Positions 1-7,051 of a DNA stretch of 9,080 nucleotides are shown piece after piece (position 1 is the stretch's first letter; every line of letters begins with the position of its first letter). This DNA is from Acidobacteriaceae bacterium (GTDB lineage Bacteria; Acidobacteriota; Terriglobia; Terriglobales; Acidobacteriaceae), in contig PMGP01000197.1 in NCBI GenBank assembly GCA_003156235.1, positions 1,007 to 10,086 on the forward strand. Direction: 5' to 3'. Under the pieces are notes generated by a model. That model saw only the letters and a list, made by a program, of their open reading frames with translations. It was not told where the DNA came from and made no database searches. Both the position numbers and the translations under genes were made by a program.

Positions 1-127
1 CCATGCTGGCAACAGCGCCAAGAGCAATCAAAGCAACAACCAGAGCGTATTCAACCAGATCCTGACCTTCCTCGCGGTTCATCAGATCCTGGAACTTCAC
101 ATACAGCTTGAGTAGCATGGTATTCAT
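1..127 (-). CDS. flp: Flp-type pilin precursor (partial, 3' end outside window)
   Basis: The first 42 residues are visible, reading leftward from an ATG at 127. A short basic leader ends in REEG (residues 18-21) and is followed by QDLVEYALVVALIALGAVA. This is the class IVb/Flp prepilin signature: the prepilin peptidase cleaves after Gly21, leaving Glu+5 and Tyr+6 in front of a hydrophobic assembly helix. The product is the major subunit of a Tad (tight adherence) pilus, inserted in the inner membrane and then polymerised through the envelope. A GGGGGAG ribosome-binding site lies 7 nt before the ATG; an in-frame ATG at codon 4 is a weaker alternative. The gene is separated from cpaB/cpaC by about 6 kb and faces away from the glycosyltransferase pair. 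A sigma-54-type promoter lies upstream at 185-200. The identification is firm; only the C-terminus is missing. Confidence 0.93.
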   Translation of the reverse strand, partial: MNTMLLKLYVKFQDLMNREEGQDLVEYALVVALIALGAVASM

Positions 128-184
128 TGGTGTTCTCCCCCTAAATTGGTTTTCCCCAGCTTGAGACCCGGGCACTCTGTATAT

Positions 185-200
185 AGCAAGTTGTGTGCCA
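185..200 (-). promoter_or_regulatory. Sigma-54 (-24/-12) promoter of flp
   Basis: Read on the minus strand, the sequence is TGGCACACAACTTGCT. It matches the RpoN consensus TGGCACG-N4-TTGCW at all conserved positions except the G after TGGCAC, with the correct GG-to-GC spacing. The expected transcription start is near 174, giving a leader of about 47 nt with the ribosome-binding site at 135-142. Sigma-54 promoters need an ATP-dependent enhancer-binding protein; candidate upstream sites are at 275-294 and 316-324. Confidence 0.72.
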
Positions 201-274
201 TTCCTGCCCACAATCGTTTATTCTTATTAATCAATCACCTACAGAGAGCAAAATCGAGGAAAAGACGCAATAGG

Positions 275-294
275 GTGTAAACATTTGTATACAC
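275..294. promoter_or_regulatory. Imperfect 20-bp palindrome, candidate activator site upstream of flp
   Basis: GTGTAAACATTTGTATACAC pairs at 8 of 10 positions about its centre. It lies about 101-120 bp upstream of the predicted sigma-54 start of flp, the usual distance for an enhancer-binding protein site. Its right half contains TTGTATACA (285-293), which recurs at 316-324. The bound protein is unknown. The site also lies upstream of the divergent gene at 590, so it could serve that gene instead. Confidence 0.4.
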
Positions 295-315
295 AGGGGG
301 CCGGGCAGGCTGGCC

Positions 316-324
316 TTGTATACA
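316..324. promoter_or_regulatory. Second copy of TTGTATACA, candidate activator site
   Basis: This is an exact 9-bp repeat of 285-293; both contain the perfect 8-bp palindrome TGTATACA. The repeats start 31 bp apart, about three helical turns, so they would face the same side of the DNA. Together they resemble a paired upstream activating sequence. Confidence 0.35.
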
Positions 325-589
325 GACCCTAAAGTTTTGTAACCGGAGAGTAACAGGCATCAGATCGGGAGCGGAAGGGCGCGGGTGGCGCCGGCGCAGG
401 TCGAAAACAGCGGTTTTGTAGCCCTGTCTTCGTCCCGTTCCCGCTGCTATCCTGGGCTGGAGTGCAACGGCGCGGCTAAGGGTATAAATCGCCCTGAACG
501 CAGTGAGAACCGCGGACCGGCCTTGCGCGCATTCAAGAACTTGAGCCCGCGCAAGAATCCGGTCCCGCGAAGGAAGTAGAATAGCGTCC

Positions 590-1831
590 ATGGCGTGCAT
601 GATTGGTAACGCACATACTCCAGCAGTAGACCCAGACCGCGAAAATGCGCGCGCCTGCGAGCCCGGCGGCATACGGCGGAAGATACTTTGCGCCGTCGCA
701 ACCTTGCCATTCGTAACCGTCTGCGCTCTGGCGGCAGGGTTCATAGCCGGGCGCTACTGCACCCTGCTTCTGTCGCCACTCGCTCCCGGCACACGCGATT
801 TCATCATCTTCTGGGCAACCGGACAACAGCTCGCGCACCACGACAATCCCTATGATGAGGAAGCTATGTCGCGGGTCGAGCGCGCCGCGGGGCTTCCTCT
901 CCCGTATAAAGTCGGCTTCATGCGGAATTTGCCCTGGACTCTTCCACTTGTGTTTCCGCTGGGGTTCATCAACCCGCGGGTTGCATGGCTGCTGTGGTCC
1001 ATGCTCATGCTCGCGTGTCTGGCTGTTTCTGTCTACTTGCTGTGGATCCTCTACGGCCGGCCCAGGAATCGCCGCTACTTGCTCGGGCTTTCCTTCGGGC
1101 CGGCGCTGCTCTGCCTGCTCTACGGACAGACCTCGCTGTTCTCGCTGCTGGGGCTGGTCCTGTTTCTGCGCCTGCACCGCACGCGCCCCTTTCTGGCGGG
1201 AATCTCACTCTGGCTTTGCGCGCTGAAGCCTCACCTCTTTCTGCCTTTCGGCGTTGTCCTGCTGGCGTGGGTGCTGGTTTCCAGAAGCTACAAGCTCCTG
1301 GCCGGCGCGGTAGTTGCCATGGCCGCAAGCTGCGCAATCACGTATGCCATCGCCCCGTTGTCGTGGAACCAGTACTTACAGATGGCGCGCGCATCTGAAA
1401 TCGAACGGGGTTTTGTTCCCTGCCTGAGCTACCTGCTGCGCAATTGGCTCAGCCCACACGCTATCTGGCTGCAATACCTGCCATCTGTCTTGGGCTGCGC
1501 CTGGGCGCTGAGCTATTATTGGCTTCGCCGCCAAGACTGGGACTGGATGAAAAACGGCAGCCCGCTGATGCTCGTTTCCATCCTCACGGCGCCTTATACC
1601 TTCATTTACGATCAGGGCCTGGTGATACCGGCCCTGTTGCGAGGCGCATTTCTTACCCGATCCCGGAACCTCTTGATTGCTCTTGCGTTCCTCAGCGCCC
1701 TGGTCGAGATCGCGCTCTACCGCAGCTTTTCGCACCCCCCCGATCTCTATCTTTGGACTTATTGGACTGCTCCCGCGTGGCTGGTCTGGTATCTCTGCGC
1801 ATCCCATTTCAAGCGGACTCAACCAGAGTGA
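590..1831 (+). CDS. GT87/DUF2029-type polytopic membrane glycosyltransferase, copy 1
   Basis: A 413-residue integral membrane protein with many hydrophobic helices from about residue 34 onward. It resembles the GT87 (DUF2029) family, whose characterised members (for example mycobacterial PimE) are GT-C mannosyltransferases that use polyprenyl-phosphate sugar donors at the outer face of the inner membrane. The first loop after the first helix carries RDFIIFW with Asp70, in the place of the catalytic acid of GT-C enzymes. NPYD (86-89), RNLP (112-115), GQ (179-180) and LKPH (212-215) are shared with the next gene. The ATG at 590 is preceded by AGGAAG at 571-576, a rather long spacing of 13 nt; the in-frame ATG at 599 is an alternative. 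The roughly 30-residue polar N-terminal tail is absent from copy 2. Donor and acceptor are unknown. The position next to flp allows, but does not prove, a role in pilin or surface glycosylation. Confidence 0.8.
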   Translation: MACMIGNAHTPAVDPDRENARACEPGGIRRKILCAVATLPFVTVCALAAGFIAGRYCTLLLSPLAPGTRDFIIFWATGQQLAHHDNPYDEEAMSRVERAAGLPLPYKVGFMRNLPWTLPLVFPLGFINPRVAWLLWSMLMLACLAVSVYLLWILYGRPRNRRYLLGLSFGPALLCLLYGQTSLFSLLGLVLFLRLHRTRPFLAGISLWLCALKPHLFLPFGVVLLAWVLVSRSYKLLAGAVVAMAASCAITYAIAPLSWNQYLQMARASEIERGFVPCLSYLLRNWLSPHAIWLQYLPSVLGCAWALSYYWLRRQDWDWMKNGSPLMLVSILTAPYTFIYDQGLVIPALLRGAFLTRSRNLLIALAFLSALVEIALYRSFSHPPDLYLWTYWTAPAWLVWYLCASHFKRTQPE

Positions 1832-1833
1832 GT

Positions 1834-2976
1834 ATGAAAAAGAATCCTCTGCGCGTTCTTGCTGCCGCCGCCATCGTGGCTGCCGGTTTTTGCTCTGTGG
1901 CCTTCATCTATTCCATCGGCTTGAGCAACCAAAACGCCTCTCAACGGGATTTCATCTCCTATTGGGCCGCCGGGCAACAGCTCATGCACGGCGCAAATCC
2001 ATATGACTTCGAAGCCGTGTATCGTTTGGAATGCGCCGCGGGACGCGAGAGCAAGCAGCCTATTCTCATGATGCGCAATCCACCTACTGCCTTTTTCCTG
2101 GTGCTGCCGCTCGGCCTGCTTAGCCCAAAAACCGGCCTCATCCTTTGGCTGCTCACTCTCCTTGCCTGCCTTTCAACATCGATTTGGATTCTTTGGCGCC
2201 TCTTTGGGCGCCCGAATAATCGGTTTCATCTGTTCGGCTACGTCTTTGCGCCCGCGCTGGCCTGCCTGATGGCGGGGCAGTTTGGCATTTTTCTTCTGCT
2301 CGGAGTGGTGCTCTTTCTGTACTTTCATCGCTCCCGGCCGTTTCTTGCTGGAGCAGCCCTGCTCTTTTGCGCCCTGAAGCCGCATTTGTTCCTGCCCTGC
2401 GCCGCCGTGCTGCTCTTATGGGCGGTGAGACTGAAGGCGTACCGAATCATGGCTGGACTTGCCGCCGCCCTGCTTGCCAGTTGCGCGTTCTCTTTCTGCC
2501 TTGACGCCCATGCGTGGTCTCAATATTCACGAATGATGCATACCGGGGGAGCGCTGGATGAATCTGTGCCCGTGCTTAGCGTGGCATTACGTTTTCTCAT
2601 TGATCGCAACGCCGTTTGGATTCAGTTTCTTCCCCAGACCGCCGCCTGTGGATGGGCAATCTGGTATTTCTGGAAGCGCCGCAACCACTGGAGCTGGATA
2701 AATCAGGGACTATTGCTGCTGCTTGTCTCAGCGATGTGTACGCCTTTCGGATGGCTCTCCGATGAAACAATGGCGCTTCCCGCAGTCCTGTACGGTATCT
2801 ACTGTGCTGTCGAGTCAAGGCGCTCGCTGCTGCCGCTTGGATTGGTTTCTGGAGTTGCGTTAACCGAAGTGTTCGCTCAAGTCCAGCTCACTTCACCGTT
2901 CTATTTATGGACCACGCCCGCCTGGCTTGCCTGGTTTCTCTACGCGACCACAAGCAACCGTAAGTCAGCAAAGTAA
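1834..2976 (+). CDS. GT87/DUF2029-type polytopic membrane glycosyltransferase, copy 2
   Basis: A 380-residue paralogue of the preceding gene with the same hydrophobic profile. Shared landmarks are QRDFISYW with Asp39, NPYD (55-58), RNPP (81-84), GQ (148-149), RPFLAG (168-173) and LKPHLFLP (181-188). The two proteins align over nearly their whole length, so they arose by tandem duplication but have diverged clearly. The frame stays open far upstream inside copy 1, but the basic start MKKN followed by a hydrophobic helix supports the ATG at 1834, two bases after the TGA of copy 1. A GTG at 1828 overlapping that stop is an alternative. There is no strong Shine-Dalgarno sequence, so translation is probably coupled to copy 1. 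The likely chemistry is transfer of a sugar from a polyprenyl-phosphate donor to an extracytoplasmic acceptor; the substrate is unknown. Confidence 0.8.
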   Translation: MKKNPLRVLAAAAIVAAGFCSVAFIYSIGLSNQNASQRDFISYWAAGQQLMHGANPYDFEAVYRLECAAGRESKQPILMMRNPPTAFFLVLPLGLLSPKTGLILWLLTLLACLSTSIWILWRLFGRPNNRFHLFGYVFAPALACLMAGQFGIFLLLGVVLFLYFHRSRPFLAGAALLFCALKPHLFLPCAAVLLLWAVRLKAYRIMAGLAAALLASCAFSFCLDAHAWSQYSRMMHTGGALDESVPVLSVALRFLIDRNAVWIQFLPQTAACGWAIWYFWKRRNHWSWINQGLLLLLVSAMCTPFGWLSDETMALPAVLYGIYCAVESRRSLLPLGLVSGVALTEVFAQVQLTSPFYLWTTPAWLAWFLYATTSNRKSAK

Positions 2977-3064
2977 TTTCCTGGCGGTGTTGCGGAGGCT
3001 GCGAAATCACACGAACGGAATATGTGCTTTCTGGCGAAGCTGTCACCGGCCTGCGAAGCAGCCG

Positions 3065-3190
3065 GAAATTCCAGCGTGGCGCCTGGCTGTGTCTGCGTCT
3101 CGCGGATGGTGCCGGATGGAAGTTCTATTACAGAGTGCGCCCGCATACAGGCCTACAGCTGCAGCCTTCACGGAGTATGCCTGCGACTGA
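3065..3190 (-). pseudogene. Degenerate C-terminal fragment of a DUF192 gene
   Basis: This stretch is a diverged copy of part of the intact DUF192 gene at 4079-4567. A 17-base block, GTGCCGGATGGAAGTTC, is identical at 3109-3125 and 4200-4216, and similarity runs on both sides. Translated leftward, RAHSVIELPSGTIRETQTQ and ATLEF match RAHSVLELPSGTIRETRTQ and DTLEF of the intact protein. Upstream in that frame, the Trp codon of PPW has become TGA and a Ser codon has become TAG, with a 6-base insertion between them. The N-terminal two thirds of the gene are missing. The fragment therefore cannot encode a functional DUF192 protein. Its upstream end overlaps the last codons of the PAP2 gene. It probably remains from duplication of the DUF192 or DUF192-PAP2 unit. 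Confidence 0.78.
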
Positions 3191-4082
3191 GTGTCCTGGA
3201 CACAGCGATGGCCGCGGCAGCCACCAGGATGCCGGACAGCACGTCGACAAAATAGTGCCAGGCAGTGGTCATTGTGGACAGGATGATAAGTCCCGAGAGA
3301 ATAACCGCCGGGATGCGCAAGTACTTGAAACTCCACAATGAGTTCACGCTAAGGATCGCCCATATTACGTGAAAGGAAGGAAAACAGACGACTGCTAACG
3401 GAATCAAATTGTAGGGGCCGTGTGTACGAAGAAGAAACAGGCTTTGCTGGCAGACCGCCTGCCCCCAAGTTGCCGGAAGATGATAGCCGTACCACGGTCC
3501 GACAGCGGGAAATAGGGCGAATATAGGTATGCCGACCGCGAATGCCACCAGGTTTGCCGTGATGAATTGCTGCGCCGCTTTGACTTTGCCCGTCAGCGCC
3601 GGCAAAAGATACGAAAGTAAAAGCATCGGGAACAGGAGAAGATAAGTTGCGTTGACGAAGTTGCCGAGCCAATGATGGGAGGCCCAGGCCATGATGTCCG
3701 GCACGTTGACTCCGAGTGATTGATCCAGGCGCGCGAAGTAACTGTCCTTCAGGCCTATGCCCATGCCCCACCTGCCGGCAGCGATTAGTGTGTACGGAAT
3801 GACGACCATATAGAACAGAGCCCAGGGAATGGTAAGGGCAGCGTCTCGCAACTCCATCTTGCCCTTCTCGTGCCAGTAGGCCGGCACCGGAAGCATTGCC
3901 GCAATCACCACGACCAGGCAAATTGAGAAGACCGCGGCATTTGGAATCTGGACCGAGGTCTGCTTGCAGCCGACGAAGGAAACCACCACGAATGCCACAC
4001 CGACAACCGCCATTAGCCGGTGAAAGAATGGCAAGCCACCCCAAATAATTCGAATCGGGAAGGAGGGCGCGTGTAAGTTCAC
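3168..4082 (-). CDS. PAP2-superfamily membrane protein (Aur1/PAP2_3-like phosphatase or phosphotransferase)
   Basis: A 304-residue polytopic membrane protein with helices near residues 20-38, 49-65, 85-101, 143-162, 172-192, 226-247, 257-272 and 279-296. Two motifs of the PAP2 active site are clear: FPSFH (234-238) with His238, and WHYFVD (275-280) with His276 and Asp280. The classical KX6RP motif is not evident. With FPAVGPWYG at 191-199, this suggests the Aur1-like PAP2_3 branch, which acts on lipid phosphates or transfers phospho-headgroups at the membrane. The GTG start at 4082 overlaps the DUF192 TGA (GTGA), and a GGAGG lies 7 nt before it inside DUF192, so the two are translationally coupled. 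The last codons, encoding RRHTP-stop, lie in sequence aligning with the DUF192 fragment, so the native C-terminus may have been replaced. The substrate is unknown. Confidence 0.82.
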   Translation of the reverse strand: MNLHAPSFPIRIIWGGLPFFHRLMAVVGVAFVVVSFVGCKQTSVQIPNAAVFSICLVVVIAAMLPVPAYWHEKGKMELRDAALTIPWALFYMVVIPYTLIAAGRWGMGIGLKDSYFARLDQSLGVNVPDIMAWASHHWLGNFVNATYLLLFPMLLLSYLLPALTGKVKAAQQFITANLVAFAVGIPIFALFPAVGPWYGYHLPATWGQAVCQQSLFLLRTHGPYNLIPLAVVCFPSFHVIWAILSVNSLWSFKYLRIPAVILSGLIILSTMTTAWHYFVDVLSGILVAAAAIAVSRTLSRRHTP

Positions 4083-4567
4083 AGGGAAACCTCCTCGCCG
4101 CTCTTGGCCGGAGGGGGTGAGGATTCCATGGCAGAGTCTGGCGCGGGAGCGTTCGAAAATTCCAGCGTGTCACCGAGTTGTGTCCGTGTCTCGCGGATTG
4201 TGCCGGATGGAAGTTCAAGTACAGAGTGAGCCCGGAGACAGCCCGACAGCCGCCACGGAGGAACCGCGCTCACCAGCTTCCTGATTCGATTCTTGCGGTC
4301 CAGATAGATCAGGTCGATGGAGAAACGCATCCAGAAGGTATGCACCGCTTCACAGGGCCGAATCCATAGGCCCTCTCCCGGCGCCAGGCACTTGCGCCCC
4401 AGCAGGCCCTTGTTGCGCTTTGCGGAGCTCTCGGCCACTTCCATGCTGGTGGCGAGCAAAGTACTGCGCGTCACGTTCGTAACCCGCAGAGGAATGTTCC
4501 GAGGGGCATGACGGCGCGAAGCAAGGCGGTTCCGCAGCCCCAATGCGATCCAGCGGAACGGATTCAT
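4079..4567 (-). CDS. DUF192 domain protein
   Basis: A 162-residue protein whose centre (about residues 28-136) matches the DUF192 family: KGLLGRKCLAPGEGLWI (53-69), HTFWMRFSIDLIYLD (76-90), and ELPSGTI near 118-124. These correspond to the family's GLM-R, FWM-N-x-LD and ELPAG blocks. DUF192 is a small all-beta domain of unproven function, often found in secreted or lipid-anchored proteins; here there is no clear signal peptide, only a basic N-terminus. The C-terminal tail is a low-complexity extension. The ATG at 4567 has GAGG 7 nt upstream. It follows cpaC on the same strand after 94 bp and overlaps the PAP2 start by 4 bp, so it is probably part of the cpaB-cpaC transcript. A second, broken copy lies beyond PAP2 at 3065-3190. 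Confidence 0.85.
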   Translation of the reverse strand: MNPFRWIALGLRNRLASRRHAPRNIPLRVTNVTRSTLLATSMEVAESSAKRNKGLLGRKCLAPGEGLWIRPCEAVHTFWMRFSIDLIYLDRKNRIRKLVSAVPPWRLSGCLRAHSVLELPSGTIRETRTQLGDTLEFSNAPAPDSAMESSPPPAKSGEEVSL

Positions 4568-4661
4568 GCGGTTGCCTCAGATCCTTTCGCCTGTAAGTTG
4601 CCGCCCTCTATGCGACCCTTCTCGAACTCTGCCCGCTGCCTGCGCCAAGCAGCCGTATACC
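4568..4661. other. Short spacer between cpaC and the DUF192 gene
   Basis: These 94 bp separate two co-oriented genes. There is a weak GCTGC/GCAGC inverted repeat shortly after the cpaC stop but no T-run, so no intrinsic terminator is supported. No promoter stands out, so read-through from cpaC is the simplest reading. Confidence 0.4.
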
Positions 4662-6191
4662 TCATTGGGGCGCAGGCATAGAGGTGGTGCTCGCTCCGGA
4701 TCCCCCGCCGCCCTCACCCGTCAGCGGCATCTCCGGCTTCATGCTGTCAACCAGCTTCTCCACGGGGATCGTTTGCGGCGCGGGGGCTGGAGTGTTGGCA
4801 GCGGTCTTGGCATCCGGCGTATTCATGGGTATGCCGGAGTTGGGCGGCAAGAACTTGCCTAGGAGCTTCAGATCAGGCAACGGCGCTCCAGCAGGAATGG
4901 GAGCCACAATCTCCGGCGTCACGATCACGATTAACTCGGTGTTTGCCTTGGTCTTCTGCATCGACTGGAAGAATTTTCCGAGAATTGGAATATCTCCCAG
5001 AAAGGGTATCTTGGAGAAGGTCTCGGACTCGGTGTTGTCCAGCAGCCCGCCAATGACGAAGCTTTGTCCATCGGCTAATTCGATCTCGGTTTTCACTTTC
5101 CTGGTGGTAATGGCAGGCACTTGAAATCCGGAGATCTCGACAGCATCGGCAAAGTCCAGTGCGCTCACTTCCGGGGCCACCTGCAGGCGGATCGTCCCGC
5201 GGGGAGTAATGGTGGGTATGAAGTTGAGGCGCACTCCATACTCCTTGAACATGATGGTAATCGCCGATCCCGCGCCGCCCGAGCCGCCCTGAACCATAGG
5301 ATAAGGATATTCACCGCCAGCCAGGAAGCTGGCCTGCTTTCCATTGCTAGTCAGCAGGTTGGGCTCGGCCAGAACCTGCGCCCCGTAGTTGGTCTTGAGG
5401 GCCTGTATCGTTACGCCAATATTCAGGCCGGGGTAGAAGGCGGCGATATTCGTCGGAGTCGTTCCTCCCGTCACCGTGGCGCCAGTGCTGCCACTAGGAA
5501 GTGTGGACGTTAACGAGCCGGTTGAAATTCCGCCGATGGTGTTTCCAAAACCATTACTGAAAATATTGATGCCGAACTGTTCCGACTTGGTGCGGTCAAT
5601 GCTGATAAAGCGAACCTTGAGGAGAATCTGCGGGTCGGACACAGGCACAGAGACGTTGAGCAAGTTGATGACTTTGCCGCCCGTGGAGGCGATCTTGACT
5701 GCGCGATCAGAGCTAATGAGATCCATGACCGTGCCGCGCAGGAAGATTGCGCCGTTCTCGGAGCTGACCCTAAGGGAATCGCCGGGAAGCTCTGCCTTGA
5801 GTTCGCGGCGTATCGCGTCCAGGTTATCGTGCAAAACGGTGGCACTGGCGCGCACCGTCACGTTGAAGAACTGACGGCCGCCGTGGGTGTCCCAGATAAT
5901 CAGACTGGTTTCTCCAACAGCCTTGCCCTGCACCATGATCTCGGTTGGGCTTGTCGCATGGATTTCAGCCAAGTCTCCCTGACCGACGGCAACCCGCGCT
6001 ATTGGCCACGTGCAGTCGACCAGCACGGTCTTTCCCACGCCGACGGAGAGCTCATTCGCCGAGTCCTGAGAAGAGATGCTGGCGGGTTGAACAGGCAGCG
6101 GCGCGATTTGAGCTTGCAAGCCCGGTCTGGCGCAAAGAAAAAGAGACAATGCGCTGCAATATGCGATGGAAATTCCGGTTTTCGCTCTCAC
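4662..6191 (-). CDS. cpaC: Tad pilus secretin CpaC/RcpA
   Basis: A 509-residue outer-membrane secretin that forms the gated channel for the Tad/Flp pilus. It has an N-terminal signal peptide (about 1-28, ending LQA-Q), a secretin N-terminal domain at about 45-115, a BON-like domain at about 118-185, and the secretin core at about 262-430. Core landmarks are VLAEPNLLTSNGKQASFLAG (273-292), GVRLNFIPTI (319-328), KIPFLGDIPILGKFF (394-408) and TELIVIVTPEIV (418-429). A Ser/Gly/Thr-rich insert (about 213-247) interrupts the region before the core. A Pro/Gly-rich tail (about 460-509) follows it and probably faces the periplasm. The GTG start at 6191 overlaps the cpaB TGA (GTGA) and has GGAGG 6 nt upstream, so it is translationally coupled to CpaB, which helps stabilise the secretin. 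The length is normal for the family. Confidence 0.93.
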   Translation of the reverse strand: MRAKTGISIAYCSALSLFLCARPGLQAQIAPLPVQPASISSQDSANELSVGVGKTVLVDCTWPIARVAVGQGDLAEIHATSPTEIMVQGKAVGETSLIIWDTHGGRQFFNVTVRASATVLHDNLDAIRRELKAELPGDSLRVSSENGAIFLRGTVMDLISSDRAVKIASTGGKVINLLNVSVPVSDPQILLKVRFISIDRTKSEQFGINIFSNGFGNTIGGISTGSLTSTLPSGSTGATVTGGTTPTNIAAFYPGLNIGVTIQALKTNYGAQVLAEPNLLTSNGKQASFLAGGEYPYPMVQGGSGGAGSAITIMFKEYGVRLNFIPTITPRGTIRLQVAPEVSALDFADAVEISGFQVPAITTRKVKTEIELADGQSFVIGGLLDNTESETFSKIPFLGDIPILGKFFQSMQKTKANTELIVIVTPEIVAPIPAGAPLPDLKLLGKFLPPNSGIPMNTPDAKTAANTPAPAPQTIPVEKLVDSMKPEMPLTGEGGGGSGASTTSMPAPQ

Positions 6192-7030
6192 TGCTGCCCT
6201 CCGGGAGAAGCAAATTTTTCTTCAGTCTGTTTAGAGCCGTTTAACACCACGACGGTAATGAATCTGGGTGCGCTTTTCTTTGCATGTGGTGACTTTGACC
6301 GTGCTCCAATTGGGCCCGAAAAGAGGTTGCTCGTCGTCGTGCCGGGAACCACGGCTACCTTTGTATCCAGCGGATTGCGCAGCACCAGCTGGATTTTCGT
6401 CTGATTGCTGGCCAAGCTGAGCGTCTCGGCCTGTTCCGGGGTGACCAGCAGGTTGACCACCTGCACCGCCTTCGCTTTACCTTCAGCATCTTTTTGAAAA
6501 TCAGTTCCCGCGGACAAGACCTGTATGTTTTGCAGCAGCGTTCGCGACACGGTGCCTTGCGTGGGGTTTTGCTGGCCTGGTGGCGTTCCGGAGATAAGTA
6601 CATCGACGCGCATACCCGGAGTAACAAACCCCGACACGTTCACCACATCATCAACTTTGACGGCGCAGGCTCTCATGCCTTGGGGGATGGTGGCCGCCAG
6701 TCCGCCGCCGGAGCCGATAGCAGTCAGGCGGTTCTCAATAATGGGCTCACCTTCATATATATCGGAGAGAACGCCCCTTCCTACGGCATTGTTCTTGTCT
6801 TTCGCGAGAATTGCACCCTTGGGAGTCGTTCCCGTAATCTCGATGGTCGTCAGGTTGTCAGCGGTGAGAATGGCGCCGAGTTTGATGTTCGTTTTAGCCG
6901 CTACCACCAGCGTTGTGGCCGGCGGCTTCACAGCTTTCGTCTGGTTTTGCATCAGGCGAATAACCAGAAAAGTGCATGCTAACGCAATGGCGAAAGCGAC
7001 AACAAGGATCGTGAGTACTCTTCGGTTCAT
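6188..7030 (-). CDS. cpaB: Tad pilus assembly protein CpaB/RcpC
   Basis: A 280-residue periplasmic protein anchored by one N-terminal helix (residues 6-27). An SAF domain occupies about 38-103 (LVVAAKTNIKLGAILTADNL, then VGRGVLSDIYEGEPIIENRL). An RcpC/CpaB domain follows, with IPQGMRACAVKVDDVVNVSGFV (115-136), PGMRVDVLISG (138-148) and the strand FITVVVLNGSKQTEEKF near the C-terminus. CpaB works with the secretin CpaC in assembling the Flp pilus channel and may contact peptidoglycan. The ATG at 7030 has only a weak AGG upstream; the strong promoter signal is the -24/-12 element at 7085-7100, which predicts a leader of about 44 nt. It is the first gene of the leftward cluster cpaB-cpaC-DUF192-PAP2. 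No cpaA, cpaE, cpaF, tadB or tadC follows, so the rest of the pilus machinery lies elsewhere. Confidence 0.93.
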   Translation of the reverse strand: MNRRVLTILVVAFAIALACTFLVIRLMQNQTKAVKPPATTLVVAAKTNIKLGAILTADNLTTIEITGTTPKGAILAKDKNNAVGRGVLSDIYEGEPIIENRLTAIGSGGGLAATIPQGMRACAVKVDDVVNVSGFVTPGMRVDVLISGTPPGQQNPTQGTVSRTLLQNIQVLSAGTDFQKDAEGKAKAVQVVNLLVTPEQAETLSLASNQTKIQLVLRNPLDTKVAVVPGTTTSNLFSGPIGARSKSPHAKKSAPRFITVVVLNGSKQTEEKFASPGGQQ

Positions 7031-7051
7031 TTGGAGGCCTGTTTGAACTGG

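Larger units (their letters stand above)
128..589. other. Divergent intergenic region between flp and the GT87 pair
   Basis: This 462-bp stretch holds the flp leader, its sigma-54 promoter and the palindromic sites given separately. The part from about 340 to 589 is GC-rich and serves as leader for the rightward genes. A TATAAA at 483-488 could be a -10 element for them, but no good -35 hexamer lies at the right distance. I see no convincing gene here: the open frames crossing it have no ribosome-binding site and no recognisable protein character. Confidence 0.6.

Noticed and set aside
235..744. A 169-codon leftward frame across the intergenic region and the start of the first GT87 gene
   Set aside because: It is antisense to a well-supported gene at one end, rich in Arg/Ala as expected of a GC-rich shadow frame, and shows no domain or ribosome-binding site.
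1444..1833. N-terminal extension of the second GT87 protein into the first
   Set aside because: The extension would be translated from inside copy 1 in another frame, gives Arg/Pro-rich sequence, and removes the MKKN-helix start that aligns with the family.
2940..3146. A 68-codon frame as an independent gene
   Set aside because: It matches the C-terminal part of the DUF192 protein but lacks the rest of the domain and is preceded in frame by stops, so it is better read as a remnant.
3349..4218. A 289-codon leftward frame overlapping PAP2 and DUF192
   Set aside because: It is the alternate frame of genes with clear motifs (FPSFH, WHYFVD, FWM); its own translation is Arg/Pro-rich and without family features.
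4568..4661. Intrinsic terminator or riboswitch between cpaC and DUF192
   Set aside because: The only inverted repeat is short and lacks a T-run, and no known riboswitch core could be recognised.
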